Shown piece by piece: positions 33,147 to 44,729 of a DNA stretch of 64,000 nt (position 1 is its first letter; each line of letters starts with the position of its first letter). Under the pieces are notes generated by a model that made no database searches, was not told the DNA's origin, and saw only the letters and a program-made list of their open reading frames with translations. Position numbers and translations under genes: made by a program. This DNA is from Pseudomonadota bacterium (GTDB lineage: Bacteria > Pseudomonadota > Alphaproteobacteria > GCA-2746255): assembly GCA_040752895.1 (NCBI GenBank), contig JBFMHN010000003.1:281501-345500 (forward strand), given 5' to 3'.

Positions 33147-34970
33147 ATGTGCGGGATCGTCGGCATTATCGGCAAGGCGGAAGTGGCGCCCCTGCTGCTC
33201 GAAGGGCTTAGGCGGCTCGAATACCGGGGGTACGATTCGGCCGGCATCGCAACGCTGGTTGATCAGAAGATCGAACGCCGCCGGGCCGAGGGGCGCATCG
33301 CGAATCTGGAGAAACGCCTGCAGGCGGAACCGCTCCGGGGCAAAATCGGGATCGGGCATACGCGCTGGGCAACCCACGGCATCCCGAACGAGAACAACGC
33401 CCATCCCCACGCCAACGCCCGCGTCGCCGTCGTTCACAACGGCATTATCGAGAACTTCCAGTCCCTTCGGAAGGAGCTGGAAGACCTCGGCGTTCGTTTC
33501 GAGACGGATACGGACACCGAGGTCATCGTCCACCTGATCGCCCATTACTTAAGCGAAGGTTTGCGCCCGGAGGCGGCAACCGCGAAGACCTTGCGCCGGC
33601 TGGAAGGCGCTTTTGCCCTTGGCGTCATCTTTGCCGGCGAGACCGGCCTCATGATCGGCGCCCGGCGTGGAAGCCCGCTGGCGATCGGCCACGGGGACGG
33701 CGAGATGTATCTGGGTTCCGACGCGCTGGCGCTGGCGCCGCTTACCTCGAAGATCACCTATCTCGAAGAAGGGGATTGGGCCGTCCTGACGCCGGCCGGG
33801 GTGACGGTCCATGACGAGACGGGCGCCATCGTCGAGCGCAAGATGGTGAAAAGCACGGCTTCCGGCGCGCTCGCCGGGAAGGGGAATTACCCCCATTTCA
33901 TGCTGAAGGAGATTTTCGAACAGCCTGCCGTCATCGGCGACACGCTGCACGCGCTGCTTAATCCCGTGACGCGGTCCATTTTTCTTCCCGACCTGCCATT
34001 TGACCTGGCGAAGGTTTCCCATGTCACGATCATCGCCTGCGGCACGTCCTACTATGCGGCGCTGGTTGCAAAATACTGGATCGAAAGCATGGCGCGGCTT
34101 TCCGTCGAGGTGGATATCGCCTCCGAGTTCCGTTACCGCGCCGCCGCCATGCCGAAGGATGGGCTTGCGATTTTCATCTCGCAATCCGGCGAGACGGCGG
34201 ACACCCTGGCGGCGCTGCGCTACGCGAAGAAGGAGGGCCAGTGCACGCTTGCCCTCGTCAACGTGCCGCAAAGCAGCCTCGCGCGCGAGGCTGGGGCGAC
34301 GCTCCACACCTACGCCGGGCCGGAGATCGGGGTCGCTTCGACGAAGGCCTTCACGACCCAGCTTACGGTGCTTGCCTGTTTCGCGATTGCCATCGCCCGC
34401 GCCCGCGGCGCCATCGATCATGCATGCGAAGCAAGGCTTTCTCTTGCGCTTACGGAGGTGCCTTCCCGCGCTGTTGAAGTCCTCAACCATGACGAACGCC
34501 TGAAAGAGCTTGCCGGCGAAATCGCCGGCGTGCGCGACGTCCTCTATCTCGGGCGGGGAACGAGCTACCCGATCGCCCTTGAAGGGGCGCTCAAACTGAA
34601 GGAAATTTCCTACCTACACGCGGAAGGTTACGCGGCTGGCGAAATGAAGCACGGGCCGATCGCGTTGGTTGGGGAAGGCATGCCGATCATCGTGATTGCG
34701 CCGAGCGATTCTCTTTTCGAAAAGACCGCTTCGAACATGCAGGAAGTCATCGCCCGCGGCGGACGCGTCATTTTTCTGAGCGACCGCCGGGGTGCGAAGC
34801 GCCTGGGCGGTATGGCGGCGGCCACGATCGAGCTTCCCGAGGTTGACCCTTTCGTGACGCCGATCCTTTACGCAATTCCGGTGCAGTTGCTGGCCTATCA
34901 CACCGCCGTTCTGAAGGGGACGGACGTTGATCGACCGCGGAACCTTGCAAAAAGCGTTACGGTCGAATAA
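33147..34970 (+). CDS. glmS: Glutamine-fructose-6-phosphate aminotransferase (isomerising)
   Basis: Converts fructose-6-phosphate and glutamine to glucosamine-6-phosphate, the entry step to amino sugars. The 607-residue protein begins MCGIVGI, with Cys2 becoming the N-terminal nucleophile of the glutaminase domain (residues 2-~230). Two SIS isomerase domains follow: ACGTSYYAAL near residue 299 and GRGTSYPIALEGALKLKEISY near residue 470. The C terminus ends DRPRNLAKSVTVE, the conserved lid that closes the active site. It lies between glmU and gor with 9-base gaps on each side. Confidence 0.97.
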   Translation: MCGIVGIIGKAEVAPLLLEGLRRLEYRGYDSAGIATLVDQKIERRRAEGRIANLEKRLQAEPLRGKIGIGHTRWATHGIPNENNAHPHANARVAVVHNGIIENFQSLRKELEDLGVRFETDTDTEVIVHLIAHYLSEGLRPEAATAKTLRRLEGAFALGVIFAGETGLMIGARRGSPLAIGHGDGEMYLGSDALALAPLTSKITYLEEGDWAVLTPAGVTVHDETGAIVERKMVKSTASGALAGKGNYPHFMLKEIFEQPAVIGDTLHALLNPVTRSIFLPDLPFDLAKVSHVTIIACGTSYYAALVAKYWIESMARLSVEVDIASEFRYRAAAMPKDGLAIFISQSGETADTLAALRYAKKEGQCTLALVNVPQSSLAREAGATLHTYAGPEIGVASTKAFTTQLTVLACFAIAIARARGAIDHACEARLSLALTEVPSRAVEVLNHDERLKELAGEIAGVRDVLYLGRGTSYPIALEGALKLKEISYLHAEGYAAGEMKHGPIALVGEGMPIIVIAPSDSLFEKTASNMQEVIARGGRVIFLSDRRGAKRLGGMAAATIELPEVDPFVTPILYAIPVQLLAYHTAVLKGTDVDRPRNLAKSVTVE

Positions 34971-34979
34971 GCCCGCGGG

Positions 34980-36359
34980 ATGGCGCAATTCGATTTCGAC
35001 TTGTTGACGATCGGCGCCGGTTCCGGCGGCGTCGCCGCCAGCCGGCGGGCCGCGGGCCATGGCGCCAGGGTGGCGATCTGCGAGGCGGATCGGGTGGGCG
35101 GCACCTGCGTCCTGCGGGGCTGCGTGCCGAAGAAGCTTCTTGTCTATGGGGCGCGTTTTGCCGATGACTTCGAGGACGCCGCCGGGTTCGGCTGGCAGAT
35201 AAATTCGCGGGATTTCGACTGGAAGCGCTTGATCGAGCGGAAGAACCGCGAACTCGACCGCTTGAACGGCATCTACCTCAAGATGCTCGACGCGGCGGGC
35301 GTGCGGCTGATCGAAGGTCGCGCCAGGCTACTCGATCCGCACGCGGCGGAAATCGGCTCCCAAAGGGTGACGGCGGAAACCATCCTGGTGGCGACCGGTG
35401 GCCGGCCGATCTTCCCGGACATTCCCGGCATCGCGCATGCCATTTCCTCGAACGAAGCGCTCGACTTGCCCAGCCTTCCCCGCCGCATCGCCATCGTCGG
35501 CGGCGGCTATATCGCCGTCGAGTTTGCCGGCATCTTCCGCCGCTTTGGCGTGGAGGTGACGGTAATCATCCGCGGCGATCGCATCCTGCGTGGCTTTGAT
35601 TCGGATATCCAGGCCGCGTTGACGAAAGAGATGACCCAGGCCGGCATCCGGATCGAGGCGCACACCCTCGTCCAGAAGATCGAACGCAGGAAAGAAGGGC
35701 TCGTGCTCGAGACGGCCGCCGGCGGTCAGGGCGGCCGCATCGAAACCGACCTCGTCCTATACGCGACCGGGCGGGCGCCGAACACGGGCGGGCTTGGCCT
35801 CGAGGCAGTCGGTCTTACCCTGGCCCCGAATGGCGCCATCCCGGTGGACGCGTGGTCGCGGTCCGTCGTTCCCAACCTTTACGCCGTCGGCGACTGCACG
35901 GATCGGCTGAACCTGACACCTGTCGCCATCGCCGAAGGGCGGGCCTTCGCGGACAGCCTTTACGGGAAGCAGCCAAGGCAGGTGGATCACGCCGGCGTGC
36001 CCACGGCCGTCTTCAGCCAGCCACCGGTCGGCACGGTCGGGTTGACCGAAGAGGCGGCACGCGCGGCGCTGGGGAAGATCGACGTCTATCTTTCAAGATT
36101 TCGTCCCATGAAGCACACGCTTACGGGCCGTTCCACCGAGACCGTGATGAAGCTCGTCGTTGAACGGGCGAGCGATCGGGTCGTGGGCTGCCATATGGTC
36201 GGCGACGACGCCCCGGAAATTATCCAGGCGCTCGCCATCGCACTCAAGGCCGGGGCGCGGAAGGCGGATTTCGACGCGACGGTCGGGATTCACCCGACGG
36301 CAGCCGAGGAGTTCGTGACCATGGCCGGTCCAAAAACCGACGCTGGCGCTGAAAACTAA
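34980..36359 (+). CDS. gor: Glutathione-disulfide reductase
   Basis: FAD- and NADPH-dependent reductase that keeps glutathione reduced in the cytoplasm. Starts with the FAD fold [16 protein letters not shown], followed by the redox disulfide [13 protein letters not shown] (C43 and C48). The NADPH fold [15 protein letters not shown] and the C-terminal [11 protein letters not shown] (catalytic His-Glu) are intact. Length 459. It follows glmS by 9 bases; GSH-dependent partners in this window include the YfcG-like transferase and the GrxD glutaredoxin. Confidence 0.95.
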   Translation: MAQFDFDLLTIGAGSGGVAASRRAAGHGARVAICEADRVGGTCVLRGCVPKKLLVYGARFADDFEDAAGFGWQINSRDFDWKRLIERKNRELDRLNGIYLKMLDAAGVRLIEGRARLLDPHAAEIGSQRVTAETILVATGGRPIFPDIPGIAHAISSNEALDLPSLPRRIAIVGGGYIAVEFAGIFRRFGVEVTVIIRGDRILRGFDSDIQAALTKEMTQAGIRIEAHTLVQKIERRKEGLVLETAAGGQGGRIETDLVLYATGRAPNTGGLGLEAVGLTLAPNGAIPVDAWSRSVVPNLYAVGDCTDRLNLTPVAIAEGRAFADSLYGKQPRQVDHAGVPTAVFSQPPVGTVGLTEEAARAALGKIDVYLSRFRPMKHTLTGRSTETVMKLVVERASDRVVGCHMVGDDAPEIIQALAIALKAGARKADFDATVGIHPTAAEEFVTMAGPKTDAGAEN

Positions 36360-36457
36360 GGAAAATCCGGGACTTCGCCGGGCTTTCGCGCGATTTTTAC
36401 TGGAAAACCGACGGATTCCGGCGTATCTACCGGGCAGGCGTCGGAGGGTTAAGGAAC

Positions 36458-37837
36458 ATGGCGAAGAACTGGTCGCCGGAAAGCTGGCGGAAGAAGCCGG
36501 CCCGGCAACTGCCCGACTATCCCAACAAGAAAACGCTTGCCGACGCCGAACAGACGTTGCGCGGCTACCCGCCGCTTGTCTTCGCCGGCGAGGCCCGGCA
36601 CTTGCGCGCCAAGTTGGGCGAGGTGGCGGAAGGCCGCGCCTTCCTGCTGCAAGGGGGCGACTGTGCCGAAAGCTTTGCCGAGTTCGGCGCGGACAACATT
36701 CGCGACACCTTCCGCGTGCTGTTGCAAATGGCGGTCGTTTTGACCTTCGGGGCCGCCTGCCCGGTCGTCAAGGTGGGCCGCATGGCCGGCCAGTTCGCGA
36801 AACCGCGTTCGGAGGATATGGAGACGCAAGCCGGCGTGACCCTGCCGAGCTACCGCGGCGACATCGTCAACGGGATGGCCTTCACGGAAGAGGCGCGTGC
36901 ACCGGATCCGCAGCGCATGCTTCAGGCCTATGCGCAGGCGGCGGCGACGCTCAACCTTTTGCGCGCCTTCGCCCAGGGCGGCTATGCGGACCTGCATCAG
37001 GTAAACCGCTGGAACCTTGGCTTTGTCAGCCAGAGCAAGCAAGGGGAGAAATACCGGGATTTGGCGGACCGGCTGACCGAAACGCTCGCCTTCATGGAAG
37101 CGTGCGGGCTGACTTCCGAGACGTCCGCGGAGATCCGCCAGACGGATTTCCACACCTCCCACGAGGCGCTGCTTTTGCATTATGAGCAGGCGTTGACGCG
37201 GGTCGACAGCACAACGGGGGATTGGTACGACTGCTCCGCTCACCTGCTGTGGATCGGCGACCGCACGCGCCAGCCGGACAGCGCCCATGTCGAATTTCTG
37301 CGGGGCATTCACAACCCCATCGGCGTAAAAATCAGCTCCAAGGTTGAAGCGGCGGAGCTGCTTCGCCTCATTGATATCCTGAATCCGAACAACGACCCGG
37401 GGCGGCTGACGCTGATCAGCCGGATGGGGGCGGAACAGATCTGGGATCGCCTGCCGCCGCTGATCCGCGCCGTTAAACGGGAAGGCCGAAAGGTGGTTTG
37501 GTCCTGCGACCCGATGCACGCCAACACGGTCAAAGCGTCGAACGGCTACAAGACTCGCTCCTTCGATCGCATTCTGAAAGAGATCGAGGCGTTCTTCGCG
37601 ATCCACCAGGCGGAAGGAAGTTACGCTGGAGGCATTCATTTCGAGCTGACCGGTCAGGACGTCACGGAATGTATCGGCGGCGCCCAGGAGATCACCGAGG
37701 ACCGGTTGGCCGATCGCTACCATACGCATTGCGACCCGCGGCTGAACGCTTCGCAAGGGCTTGAGCTTGCCTTTCTCGTCGCGGAGGCCCTAAAGAAGGA
37801 ACGGAACGCCGCCGCACAGGCTTCGGCCGTTTCCTAA
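36458..37837 (+). CDS. aroG: 3-deoxy-7-phosphoheptulonate synthase, class II
   Basis: First enzyme of the shikimate pathway: condenses PEP with erythrose-4-phosphate to DAHP. It is the class II (plant/AroA-II) type: 459 residues, beginning with the [18 protein letters not shown] segment, then [11 protein letters not shown] and the [11 protein letters not shown] active-site stretch, with [18 protein letters not shown] near the C terminus. It stands alone, 98 bases after gor and 70 before nadE. This class is standard in alphaproteobacteria. Feedback control cannot be judged from sequence. Confidence 0.95.
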   Translation: MAKNWSPESWRKKPARQLPDYPNKKTLADAEQTLRGYPPLVFAGEARHLRAKLGEVAEGRAFLLQGGDCAESFAEFGADNIRDTFRVLLQMAVVLTFGAACPVVKVGRMAGQFAKPRSEDMETQAGVTLPSYRGDIVNGMAFTEEARAPDPQRMLQAYAQAAATLNLLRAFAQGGYADLHQVNRWNLGFVSQSKQGEKYRDLADRLTETLAFMEACGLTSETSAEIRQTDFHTSHEALLLHYEQALTRVDSTTGDWYDCSAHLLWIGDRTRQPDSAHVEFLRGIHNPIGVKISSKVEAAELLRLIDILNPNNDPGRLTLISRMGAEQIWDRLPPLIRAVKREGRKVVWSCDPMHANTVKASNGYKTRSFDRILKEIEAFFAIHQAEGSYAGGIHFELTGQDVTECIGGAQEITEDRLADRYHTHCDPRLNASQGLELAFLVAEALKKERNAAAQASAVS

Positions 37838-37907
37838 GCCGGGCCTGCCTGGCGGCCCGGTAGTTAAGTCCTTCAACCCCGACGCGCGGACAAGGCCATC
37901 CAGCCCG

Positions 37908-39569
37908 ATGACCGATCACCTGACAATTGCCCTGGCCCAGATCAACCCGACCGTCGGCGATCTCGCCGGGAATCTGGTGAAGATTCACAAGGCCTACCGC
38001 GAGGCGGCAGAGGCGGGCGCCGACCTTGTCATCGCAAGCGAACTCGTTGTGACCGGCTACCCTCCGGAGGACCTCGTTCTGAAACCCTCCTTTCAGGCGG
38101 CGGTCAAGGAGGCGGTGCGGAGTCTTGTGGCGGATCTTCGAGAAGACGGGCCCGGCCTTCTCGTCGGCGCGCCTTGGCGGGAGGGGGACGCGCTTTACAA
38201 CGCCGCCCTGCTGTTGGAGAAGGGGAAGATCGCGAGCGTCCGCTTCAAGCACGATCTTCCGAACTATGGTGTCTTCGACGAAGGGCGGATCTTTTCTCCA
38301 GGCCCGTTGCCGGGGCCGATGAACTTCCGCGACGTGCGCTTGGGTGTCATGGTGTGCGAGGACATGTGGAAGCCGGACGTGACGGAATGCTTGAGCGAAT
38401 CGGGTGCGGAAATCCTCGTGGTTCTCAACAGCTCTCCCTTCGAAGTGGATAAGCCGGACAAGCGTCTGAACCTTGCCGTTGCGCGCGGCGTCGAATCCGG
38501 CCTGCCGCTTCTTTACGTCAACCAAGTCGGCGGGCAGGACGAACTGGTGTTCGATGGCAGTTCCTTTGTCCTTCGACACGATCGCAACCTTGCCGCCCGC
38601 GCCTGCGATTGGCGCGAGGAAATTCTGCTGACCCGTTGGCGTCGGCACACGGGTGTTTGGCTGTGCGAACCGGGTCCCGTGGCGAAGGGAACGGAAGGGC
38701 TGGAAGCGATTTATCAGGCGCTTTTGCTCGCCCTTCGGGATTACGTCGCGAAGAACGGCTTTCCCGGTGTTTTGATCGGCCTTTCCGGTGGCATCGATTC
38801 AGCCCTCACCGCAGCGCTTGCGACGGACGCCCTGGGGGCGGACCGTGTGCACGGCGTTCGCATGCCTTCGCCCTACACCTCGAAGGAAAGCCTCGAAGAC
38901 GCCGAGATGCTGGCCAAAAATCTCGGTATTCGTCTCGATACGGTTTCGATTGAGCCTGCGATGGGCGCCTTCGATTCGATGCTGAGGGATCTTTTCGTGG
39001 AACGTCCGGCGGATGCAACCGAGGAGAACATCCAGGCGCGTGCCCGCGGCATGACGCTGATGGCGCTCAGCAACAAGTTCGGCTACCTCGTTCTCAGCAC
39101 CGGGAACAAGTCGGAAATGTCGGTCGGTTACGCCACGCTTTACGGCGATATGGCGGGGGGGTTCGCCATCCTTAAAGACGTTTATAAGACAACGGTCTAT
39201 GGATTGAGCCGTTGGCGTAACGCGCATTTTCCGGAAGGCTCCCTGGGGCCGAAAGGCGCCGTTATCCCGGAACGCGTGCTCACGAAGGCGCCGACCGCCG
39301 AACTCAAGCCGAATCAGCGCGATCAGGACACACTGCCGCCCTATGCAGCGCTCGACGACATTCTCTGCTGCCTAATTGAGAAGGACATGTCCGTGGACGA
39401 GATCGCCGCCCGCGGTCACGACCGTGAGACCGTGAGCCGGGTTTGGCGGATGCTGGATGTCGCCGAGTACAAGCGCCGACAGGCGCCGCCCGGCGTCAAG
39501 ATCACCAGCCGTTCCTTCGGCCGCGACCGGCGTTACCCGATCACGAACCGCTACAAGGGGTTGGCATGA
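37908..39569 (+). CDS. nadE: Glutamine-dependent NAD+ synthetase
   Basis: Final step of NAD synthesis: amidates nicotinic acid adenine dinucleotide using glutamine-derived ammonia. The N-terminal half (residues 1-~265) is a carbon-nitrogen hydrolase domain with Glu-Lys-Cys triad contexts ASELVVTGYPPEDL, VRFKHDLPNYG and GVMVCEDMW. The C-terminal half is the ATP-pyrophosphatase synthetase with LSGGIDSALT. Length 553. The stop overlaps the gltX start (ATGA), so the two are translationally coupled. Confidence 0.96.
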   Translation: MTDHLTIALAQINPTVGDLAGNLVKIHKAYREAAEAGADLVIASELVVTGYPPEDLVLKPSFQAAVKEAVRSLVADLREDGPGLLVGAPWREGDALYNAALLLEKGKIASVRFKHDLPNYGVFDEGRIFSPGPLPGPMNFRDVRLGVMVCEDMWKPDVTECLSESGAEILVVLNSSPFEVDKPDKRLNLAVARGVESGLPLLYVNQVGGQDELVFDGSSFVLRHDRNLAARACDWREEILLTRWRRHTGVWLCEPGPVAKGTEGLEAIYQALLLALRDYVAKNGFPGVLIGLSGGIDSALTAALATDALGADRVHGVRMPSPYTSKESLEDAEMLAKNLGIRLDTVSIEPAMGAFDSMLRDLFVERPADATEENIQARARGMTLMALSNKFGYLVLSTGNKSEMSVGYATLYGDMAGGFAILKDVYKTTVYGLSRWRNAHFPEGSLGPKGAVIPERVLTKAPTAELKPNQRDQDTLPPYAALDDILCCLIEKDMSVDEIAARGHDRETVSRVWRMLDVAEYKRRQAPPGVKITSRSFGRDRRYPITNRYKGLA

Positions 39570-40921
39570 GCGAGGCTGGGCACTCTGTCGTCGCGCGCTT
39601 TGCGCCAAGCCCAAGCGGGCGGCTGCATGTCGGAAACGTGCGCGTCGCCCTTCTCAATTGGCTGCTGGCGCGAAAGTCCGGCGGTCGCTTTCTCCTTCGC
39701 TTCGACGATACGGATAGCGAGCGCAGCCAGGAGGAATATGTCGAAGCGGCGCGGGAGGATTTGCGTTGGCTTGGCCTGCTTTGGGACGTGGAGATGCGAC
39801 AGTCGTCCCGCCTCGCTTTTTACGCCGCCGCCGCCGAGAAGCTGAAGGCGGCGGGGCGGCTTTACCCGTGTTACGAAACGGCGGAAGAGCTGGCCTTGAA
39901 ACGGAAGACGCTCCTTTCCCGGGGGAAGCCGCCGATCTACGACCGGGCGGCGCTGCATGTGCAGGAGGCGGACCGTCGTGCGTTCGAGGCGAAGGGCCGT
40001 CAGCCTTACTGGCGCTTCCTGCTCGAGGACCGGGAAATCCGCTGGGCCGATGGCGTCCGAGGCGAGGTGCGGTTCGCGGCGGTGAACTTGAGCGACCCGG
40101 TTCTCCTGCGCGCCGACGGCACGCCGCTTTTTATCCTGCCCGCTGTCGTCGACGACATAGACTTCGCGGTGACGGACATCCTGCGTGGGGAAGATCACGT
40201 GACGAACACGGCCGTTCAAATCCAGATTTTCGAGGCGTTGGGCGCGACGCCGCCGCGCTTTGCCCACCTTCCGCTGATGACGGATATCGGTGGCAAGGGC
40301 CTTTCGAAGCGGGAAGACAGCCTTGCCGTTGCCGAACTGCGCGCGGATGGGTTCGAACCGATGGCGCTGAACAGCCTGCTGGCGACGGTTGGTAGCTCGG
40401 ACCCCGTCGCCCCCTTTGCCTCGCTCGAAGCCCTCTTGGCCGGCTTTGACTTGCAAAAATTCGCCCGCGCTACGCCGAAATTCGATCTGGAGGAACTTAA
40501 GGGCCTTAACGCCAGGCTCCTTCATACGCTTCCTTTTTCGACGGTGCGGGCGCGCCTCGAGGCGTTGGGCCTCAAGGGGGTCGCCGAGGCCTTCTGGCTG
40601 GCCGTTCGCGAGAATTTGGACCGCCTGTCCGATGCCATGACGTGGTGGCGCGTCTGCTATGGCGAGGTCCGGCCCGTTATCGAGGACGGGGCGTTTGTCG
40701 AAAAGGCGGCCTCGCTTCTGCCCGAAGAGGAATGGGGGCAAGATACCTGGCGCACATGGACCGAAGCCGTGAAACAGGTGACCGGCCGTAAAGGCAAGAT
40801 GCTTTATCGCCCGCTCAGGCAGGCGCTTACCGGGGCCGAACATGGACCCGAAATGCAGAATCTGTTACCGATGATCGGCCGAAAACGGGCTCTCGCGCGG
40901 CTTCAGGGGGAGGCGGCCTGA
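39566..40921 (+). CDS. gltX: Glutamyl-tRNA synthetase
   Basis: Charges tRNA-Glu (and possibly tRNA-Gln) with glutamate. Class I synthetase: FAPSPSGRLHVGNVRVAL gives an HVGN variant of the HIGH motif, and KGLSKREDS is the KMSKS counterpart. The start ATG overlaps the nadE stop; 451 residues. Alphaproteobacteria usually have two gltX copies, and the HVGN-type sequence resembles the second copy, so another gltX is likely elsewhere in the genome (inference). The upstream in-frame extension overlaps nadE and is not real. Confidence 0.93.
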   Translation: MSEAGHSVVARFAPSPSGRLHVGNVRVALLNWLLARKSGGRFLLRFDDTDSERSQEEYVEAAREDLRWLGLLWDVEMRQSSRLAFYAAAAEKLKAAGRLYPCYETAEELALKRKTLLSRGKPPIYDRAALHVQEADRRAFEAKGRQPYWRFLLEDREIRWADGVRGEVRFAAVNLSDPVLLRADGTPLFILPAVVDDIDFAVTDILRGEDHVTNTAVQIQIFEALGATPPRFAHLPLMTDIGGKGLSKREDSLAVAELRADGFEPMALNSLLATVGSSDPVAPFASLEALLAGFDLQKFARATPKFDLEELKGLNARLLHTLPFSTVRARLEALGLKGVAEAFWLAVRENLDRLSDAMTWWRVCYGEVRPVIEDGAFVEKAASLLPEEEWGQDTWRTWTEAVKQVTGRKGKMLYRPLRQALTGAEHGPEMQNLLPMIGRKRALARLQGEAA

Positions 40922-40959
40922 ACGCGTCTGGTCAAGCCATATGCCGCCCATAGTGACCT

Positions 40960-42342
40960 ATGGAACTTGTTCTCTACAACACGCTGACACGCAAGAAGGA
41001 AATCTTCGCGCCCCTGATCCCGGACAGGGTCGGCATGTATGTCTGCGGCCCTACCGTATACAGCCTGGCGCATATCGGGAACGCCAGGCCCGTCCTTGTC
41101 TTTGACGTTTTATACCGCCTGCTGAAACGCCGTTTCCAAAACGTCACTTACGTCCGCAACATCACCGACGTGGATGACAAGATCAACGCCGCGGCCGCCG
41201 AAAACAATGAGTCGATTTCCGAGCTTACCAAGCGGACGGCCCATGCCTTCCACGAAGACATGGCGGCGCTTGGGGCGCTTCCGCCGGACGTGGAACCGCG
41301 GGCGACGGAACACGTTGTGCGCATGGTGGCGATGATCGCACGCCTGATCGAAAAAAAGCATGCCTACGTGGCGGAAGGGCATGTCCTGTTCGAGGTGGGC
41401 ACGCTGCCAGGTTACGGCAAGCTTTCCGGGAAAAACCGCGACGAGCTGATCGCCGGCGCCCGCATCGAAGTGGCCCCTTACAAGAAAGACCCGGCCGATT
41501 TCGTGCTGTGGAAGCCAAGCACTCCCGACCTTCCCGGGTGGGACAGCCCGTGGGGACGGGGGCGGCCCGGCTGGCACGTCGAATGTTCGGCGATGAGCGA
41601 GGCCTATCTCGGCGAGACCTTCGATATCCACGGCGGCGGTCGCGATCTCGTGTTTCCCCATCACGAGAACGAGATCGCCCAAAGCACCTGCGCCCATGAC
41701 GGCAAGCCGTTCGCCAGATTTTGGGTCCACAACGGTTTTCTTACCGTGAACGGCGAAAAAATGTCGAAATCGCTCGGCAATATCCTGACAGTCCGCGACC
41801 TTCTGAAACAGGCTCCCGGCGAAGTCGTCCGCTTCGCGGTGCTTTCAACCCACTACCGCCAGCCCCTGGACTGGACGGACGAGACGCTGACCCAGGCGAA
41901 GGAAAAGCTCGATCGGCTGTATACCGCGCTTCGTCAGGCGGAAGACGTTCACGCCGCGACGGCGACGGTTTCGGAAGGAGTGGAGGCGCGCCTCCTTGAT
42001 GACCTTCACACGCCGGAGGCGCTCGGCCATCTCGCCGGCCTCGCCGGCCGGCTCAACAAGGCCGAAACAGCGGACATCAAGGCGGACATCAAGGCGGAAT
42101 TGCTTGCGGGCGGGGCGGCCCTTGGGCTACTTCAACAGGCTCCGGGAGCTTGGTTTCGTTGGCATCCAGCGGGAGCCGTCGCCTTCGACGCGGCGGCGAT
42201 CGAGCGCCTGATCGCCCGCCGCGACCAAGCCCGCAAGGCAAGGGACTTTCGGGAAGCCGACCGCATCCGCGACGCGCTTGCCGCCGAAGGGGTCCTGCTC
42301 GAAGATCGGGCCGGAAAGACAATTTGGAGACGGGCAGGATGA
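40960..42342 (+). CDS. cysS: Cysteinyl-tRNA synthetase
   Basis: Attaches cysteine to tRNA-Cys. Class I synthetase of 460 residues with [16 protein letters not shown] containing the zinc-binding Cys and HIGN motif, the [14 protein letters not shown] substrate and zinc site, and [10 protein letters not shown]. The C-terminal DALR-like anticodon-binding helical region ends [17 protein letters not shown]. The stop overlaps the cimA start by 4 bases. Same-strand with gltX 38 bases before it. Confidence 0.97.
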   Translation: MELVLYNTLTRKKEIFAPLIPDRVGMYVCGPTVYSLAHIGNARPVLVFDVLYRLLKRRFQNVTYVRNITDVDDKINAAAAENNESISELTKRTAHAFHEDMAALGALPPDVEPRATEHVVRMVAMIARLIEKKHAYVAEGHVLFEVGTLPGYGKLSGKNRDELIAGARIEVAPYKKDPADFVLWKPSTPDLPGWDSPWGRGRPGWHVECSAMSEAYLGETFDIHGGGRDLVFPHHENEIAQSTCAHDGKPFARFWVHNGFLTVNGEKMSKSLGNILTVRDLLKQAPGEVVRFAVLSTHYRQPLDWTDETLTQAKEKLDRLYTALRQAEDVHAATATVSEGVEARLLDDLHTPEALGHLAGLAGRLNKAETADIKADIKAELLAGGAALGLLQQAPGAWFRWHPAGAVAFDAAAIERLIARRDQARKARDFREADRIRDALAAEGVLLEDRAGKTIWRRAG

Positions 42343-43943
42343 TCCGCAGGAAATCGGATAAGCGAGTCTACCTTTACGACAGCACCCTGCGCGACGGGCA
42401 GCAGACCCAAGGGGTCGATTTCGACGTCAGCGACAAGGTGGCCATCGCGGAAGAACTGGATCGCCTCGGCATCGATTACATCGAAGGGGGCTGGCCGGGG
42501 GCGAACCCGACCGATGACACCTTCTTCACCAAACCGCCGAGACTGCGCAACGCGCGGCTTGCCGCGTTCGGGATGACGCGCCGGCTCGGCCGCAGCGTCG
42601 AGAACGATCCGGGCATGGCAGGGCTGCTCTCAAGCGGGGCAAAAGTGGTCTGCCTGGTGGGCAAGACATGGGATTTTCACGTCAAGGTCGCCCTTAAGGC
42701 CACCTTCGAAGAAAACCTCAAGATGATCCGCCAAAGCGTCACCTACGCAAATGAGCGCGTGGCCGAAGTTCTCTTCGATGCCGAACATTTCTTCGACGGG
42801 TTCAAGGCCAACCCGGAATACGCGCTCGCTTGTATCCGGGCGGCCCACGAGGCCGGCGCGCGCTGGGTCGTCCTTTGCGACACGAACGGCGGCACGCTGC
42901 CCCATGAGGTGGAAGCGATCGTCGCGGCGATAGCGAAAGAGGTGCCGGGGGAGCGCCTTGGAATCCATTGCCACAACGACACGGAGAACGCCGTCGCCAA
43001 CAGCCTTGCCGCCGTGCGGGCGGGCGCGCGCCAGGTGCAGGGCACGATGAACGGCCTGGGCGAGCGGTGCGGGAACACCAACCTTGTCTCGCTTCTGCCG
43101 ACCTTGATGCTGAAAATGGGATATACGACGGGTGTTAGCGAAAAAAATTTACGGCAGCTTACGCACGTTTCCCGCCTGATCGATGACCGGCTGAATCGTA
43201 TTCCCAATCACCACGCGCCCTACGTCGGGGTGTCGGCCTTCGCGCACAAGGGCGGCCTTCATGTCTCGGCGGTGGCGAAAGATCCGAAAACCTATGAGCA
43301 CATCGACCCCGAACGCGTTGGCAACCATCGCCACGTCGTTGTTTCGGACCAGGCAGGGAAGGCGAACGTGCTGGCCCGGCTCGATGAAATCGGGGTCAAG
43401 CTGAAGGCGGACGATCCGCGCCTGTCGGCGCTCATCGAAAAGGTAAAAATGCGGGAATACGAGGGCTATTCCTACGACGTCGCCGGTGCCAGCTTCGAAC
43501 TGCTGGCCCGCCGGGCGCTCGGCAAGGTTCCGGAATATTTCAGACTCAACAACTTCCGGGTCATCGATGAACGCCGCTGGAACGCAAAGGGCGAGCTGGT
43601 TACGCTTTCGGAAGCGAAGATCAACGTGAGCGTCGGCGGCAAGAACACCCTCACCGTGGCGGAAGGGAACGGGCCCGTGAACGCGCTTGATAACGCGCTT
43701 CGTCAGGCGCTGGTGCCGATCTATCGCCAGCTCGGCAAGCTGCGCCTCGTCGATTACAAGGTGCGGATTCTGGATTCGAGCTTTGGCACCGAAGCGCGCA
43801 CGCGCGTAATGATCGAAAGCGCCGCCGGCAAGGGCGATCACTGGACGACGGTGGGCGTTTCCACGAACGTGATAGACGCCTCCTACAACGCGCTGCACGA
43901 CAGCATTACCTACCTTCTGTTCCGCGCGGGCGCCAAGGTGTGA
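42339..43943 (+). CDS. cimA: (R)-citramalate synthase
   Basis: Condenses pyruvate and acetyl-CoA to citramalate, giving a threonine-independent route to isoleucine. HMGL-like TIM barrel with [16 protein letters not shown] at the N terminus (catalytic Arg-Asp), the metal-binding [15 protein letters not shown], and a C-terminal LeuA-type dimer/regulatory domain (~residues 400-534). It differs from LeuA in [16 protein letters not shown], the usual CimA signature. I chose the ATG overlapping the cysS stop, giving 534 residues; the longer open frame overlaps cysS. Confidence 0.93.
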   Translation: MIRRKSDKRVYLYDSTLRDGQQTQGVDFDVSDKVAIAEELDRLGIDYIEGGWPGANPTDDTFFTKPPRLRNARLAAFGMTRRLGRSVENDPGMAGLLSSGAKVVCLVGKTWDFHVKVALKATFEENLKMIRQSVTYANERVAEVLFDAEHFFDGFKANPEYALACIRAAHEAGARWVVLCDTNGGTLPHEVEAIVAAIAKEVPGERLGIHCHNDTENAVANSLAAVRAGARQVQGTMNGLGERCGNTNLVSLLPTLMLKMGYTTGVSEKNLRQLTHVSRLIDDRLNRIPNHHAPYVGVSAFAHKGGLHVSAVAKDPKTYEHIDPERVGNHRHVVVSDQAGKANVLARLDEIGVKLKADDPRLSALIEKVKMREYEGYSYDVAGASFELLARRALGKVPEYFRLNNFRVIDERRWNAKGELVTLSEAKINVSVGGKNTLTVAEGNGPVNALDNALRQALVPIYRQLGKLRLVDYKVRILDSSFGTEARTRVMIESAAGKGDHWTTVGVSTNVIDASYNALHDSITYLLFRAGAKV

Positions 43944-44710
43944 TGGCGGGTACCAATTCGACGCGAGCTACGAAAAGCGGCGGTCCAATCATCGTGCTCG
44001 TCGATGCCCAGCTGGGAGAAAACATCGGCACCGCCGTACGCGCGATGTGGAATTGCGGCCTTGGAGAACTTCGGCTGGTGACCCCCCGCAAGGGTTGGCT
44101 GAACGAAAAAACGCTTGCCGCTTCGGCGGGCGCCGACCGGGTGCTTGAGAAGGCACGCGTTTATGAGGAGCTTGCGGAAGCGATTGCCGATCTCCGGCAC
44201 GTCTTTGCGGCGACCGCCCGGCCGCGTAACATGGAAAAGCCCGTTCTCGCCCCACGCGCGGCTGCCGTGCGCATGCGGGAGGCCGAAAAAAGGGGCGATA
44301 AAATCGGCATTCTTTTCGGGCCCGAACGCGCCGGTCTTACGAACGACGCCGTGACTCTGGCGGAAGCCATCGTCGAGGTGCCGCTCAACCCGGCCTTCGC
44401 CTCGCTTAACCTTGCCCAGGCCGTGCTTCTGTTGGGCTACGAGTGGTTTCAAGCCGGTCTCGCTGCGCCGACACCCGCCGACACCCGCTGCCAGCATGAC
44501 GAACGCCCGGCCGCCCAGGTCGAACTCCAGGGTTTGTTTGGGCATCTTGAAGGCGCGCTCGACGCTTGCGGTTTTCTCCGCCCGCTTGAGAAACGGCCAG
44601 GAATGGTTCGCAATATCCGGAACATCTTCACCCGGGCGGGACTTACGGACCGGGAGGTGAGCACGCTTCGAGGCATCGTGAGCTGTCTCGATCGCCGGTC
44701 GAAAGGCTGA
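43943..44710 (+). CDS. trmJ: tRNA (cytidine/uridine-2'-O-)-methyltransferase TrmJ-like
   Basis: SpoU/TrmH-type knotted methyltransferase that 2'-O-methylates position 32 of tRNAs. Motif 1 IIVLVDAQLGENIGTAVRAM, motif 2 IGILFGPERAGLTND and motif 3 VEVPLNPAFASLNLAQAV are all intact, forming the SAM-binding trefoil knot. 255 residues from the ATG that overlaps the cimA stop; a GTG one codon earlier is also possible. It directly precedes rpsD, but that gene has its own promoter in between. Confidence 0.92.
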   Translation: MAGTNSTRATKSGGPIIVLVDAQLGENIGTAVRAMWNCGLGELRLVTPRKGWLNEKTLAASAGADRVLEKARVYEELAEAIADLRHVFAATARPRNMEKPVLAPRAAAVRMREAEKRGDKIGILFGPERAGLTNDAVTLAEAIVEVPLNPAFASLNLAQAVLLLGYEWFQAGLAAPTPADTRCQHDERPAAQVELQGLFGHLEGALDACGFLRPLEKRPGMVRNIRNIFTRAGLTDREVSTLRGIVSCLDRRSKG

Positions 44711-44729
44711 AAATAGGCGGGAAATCGGT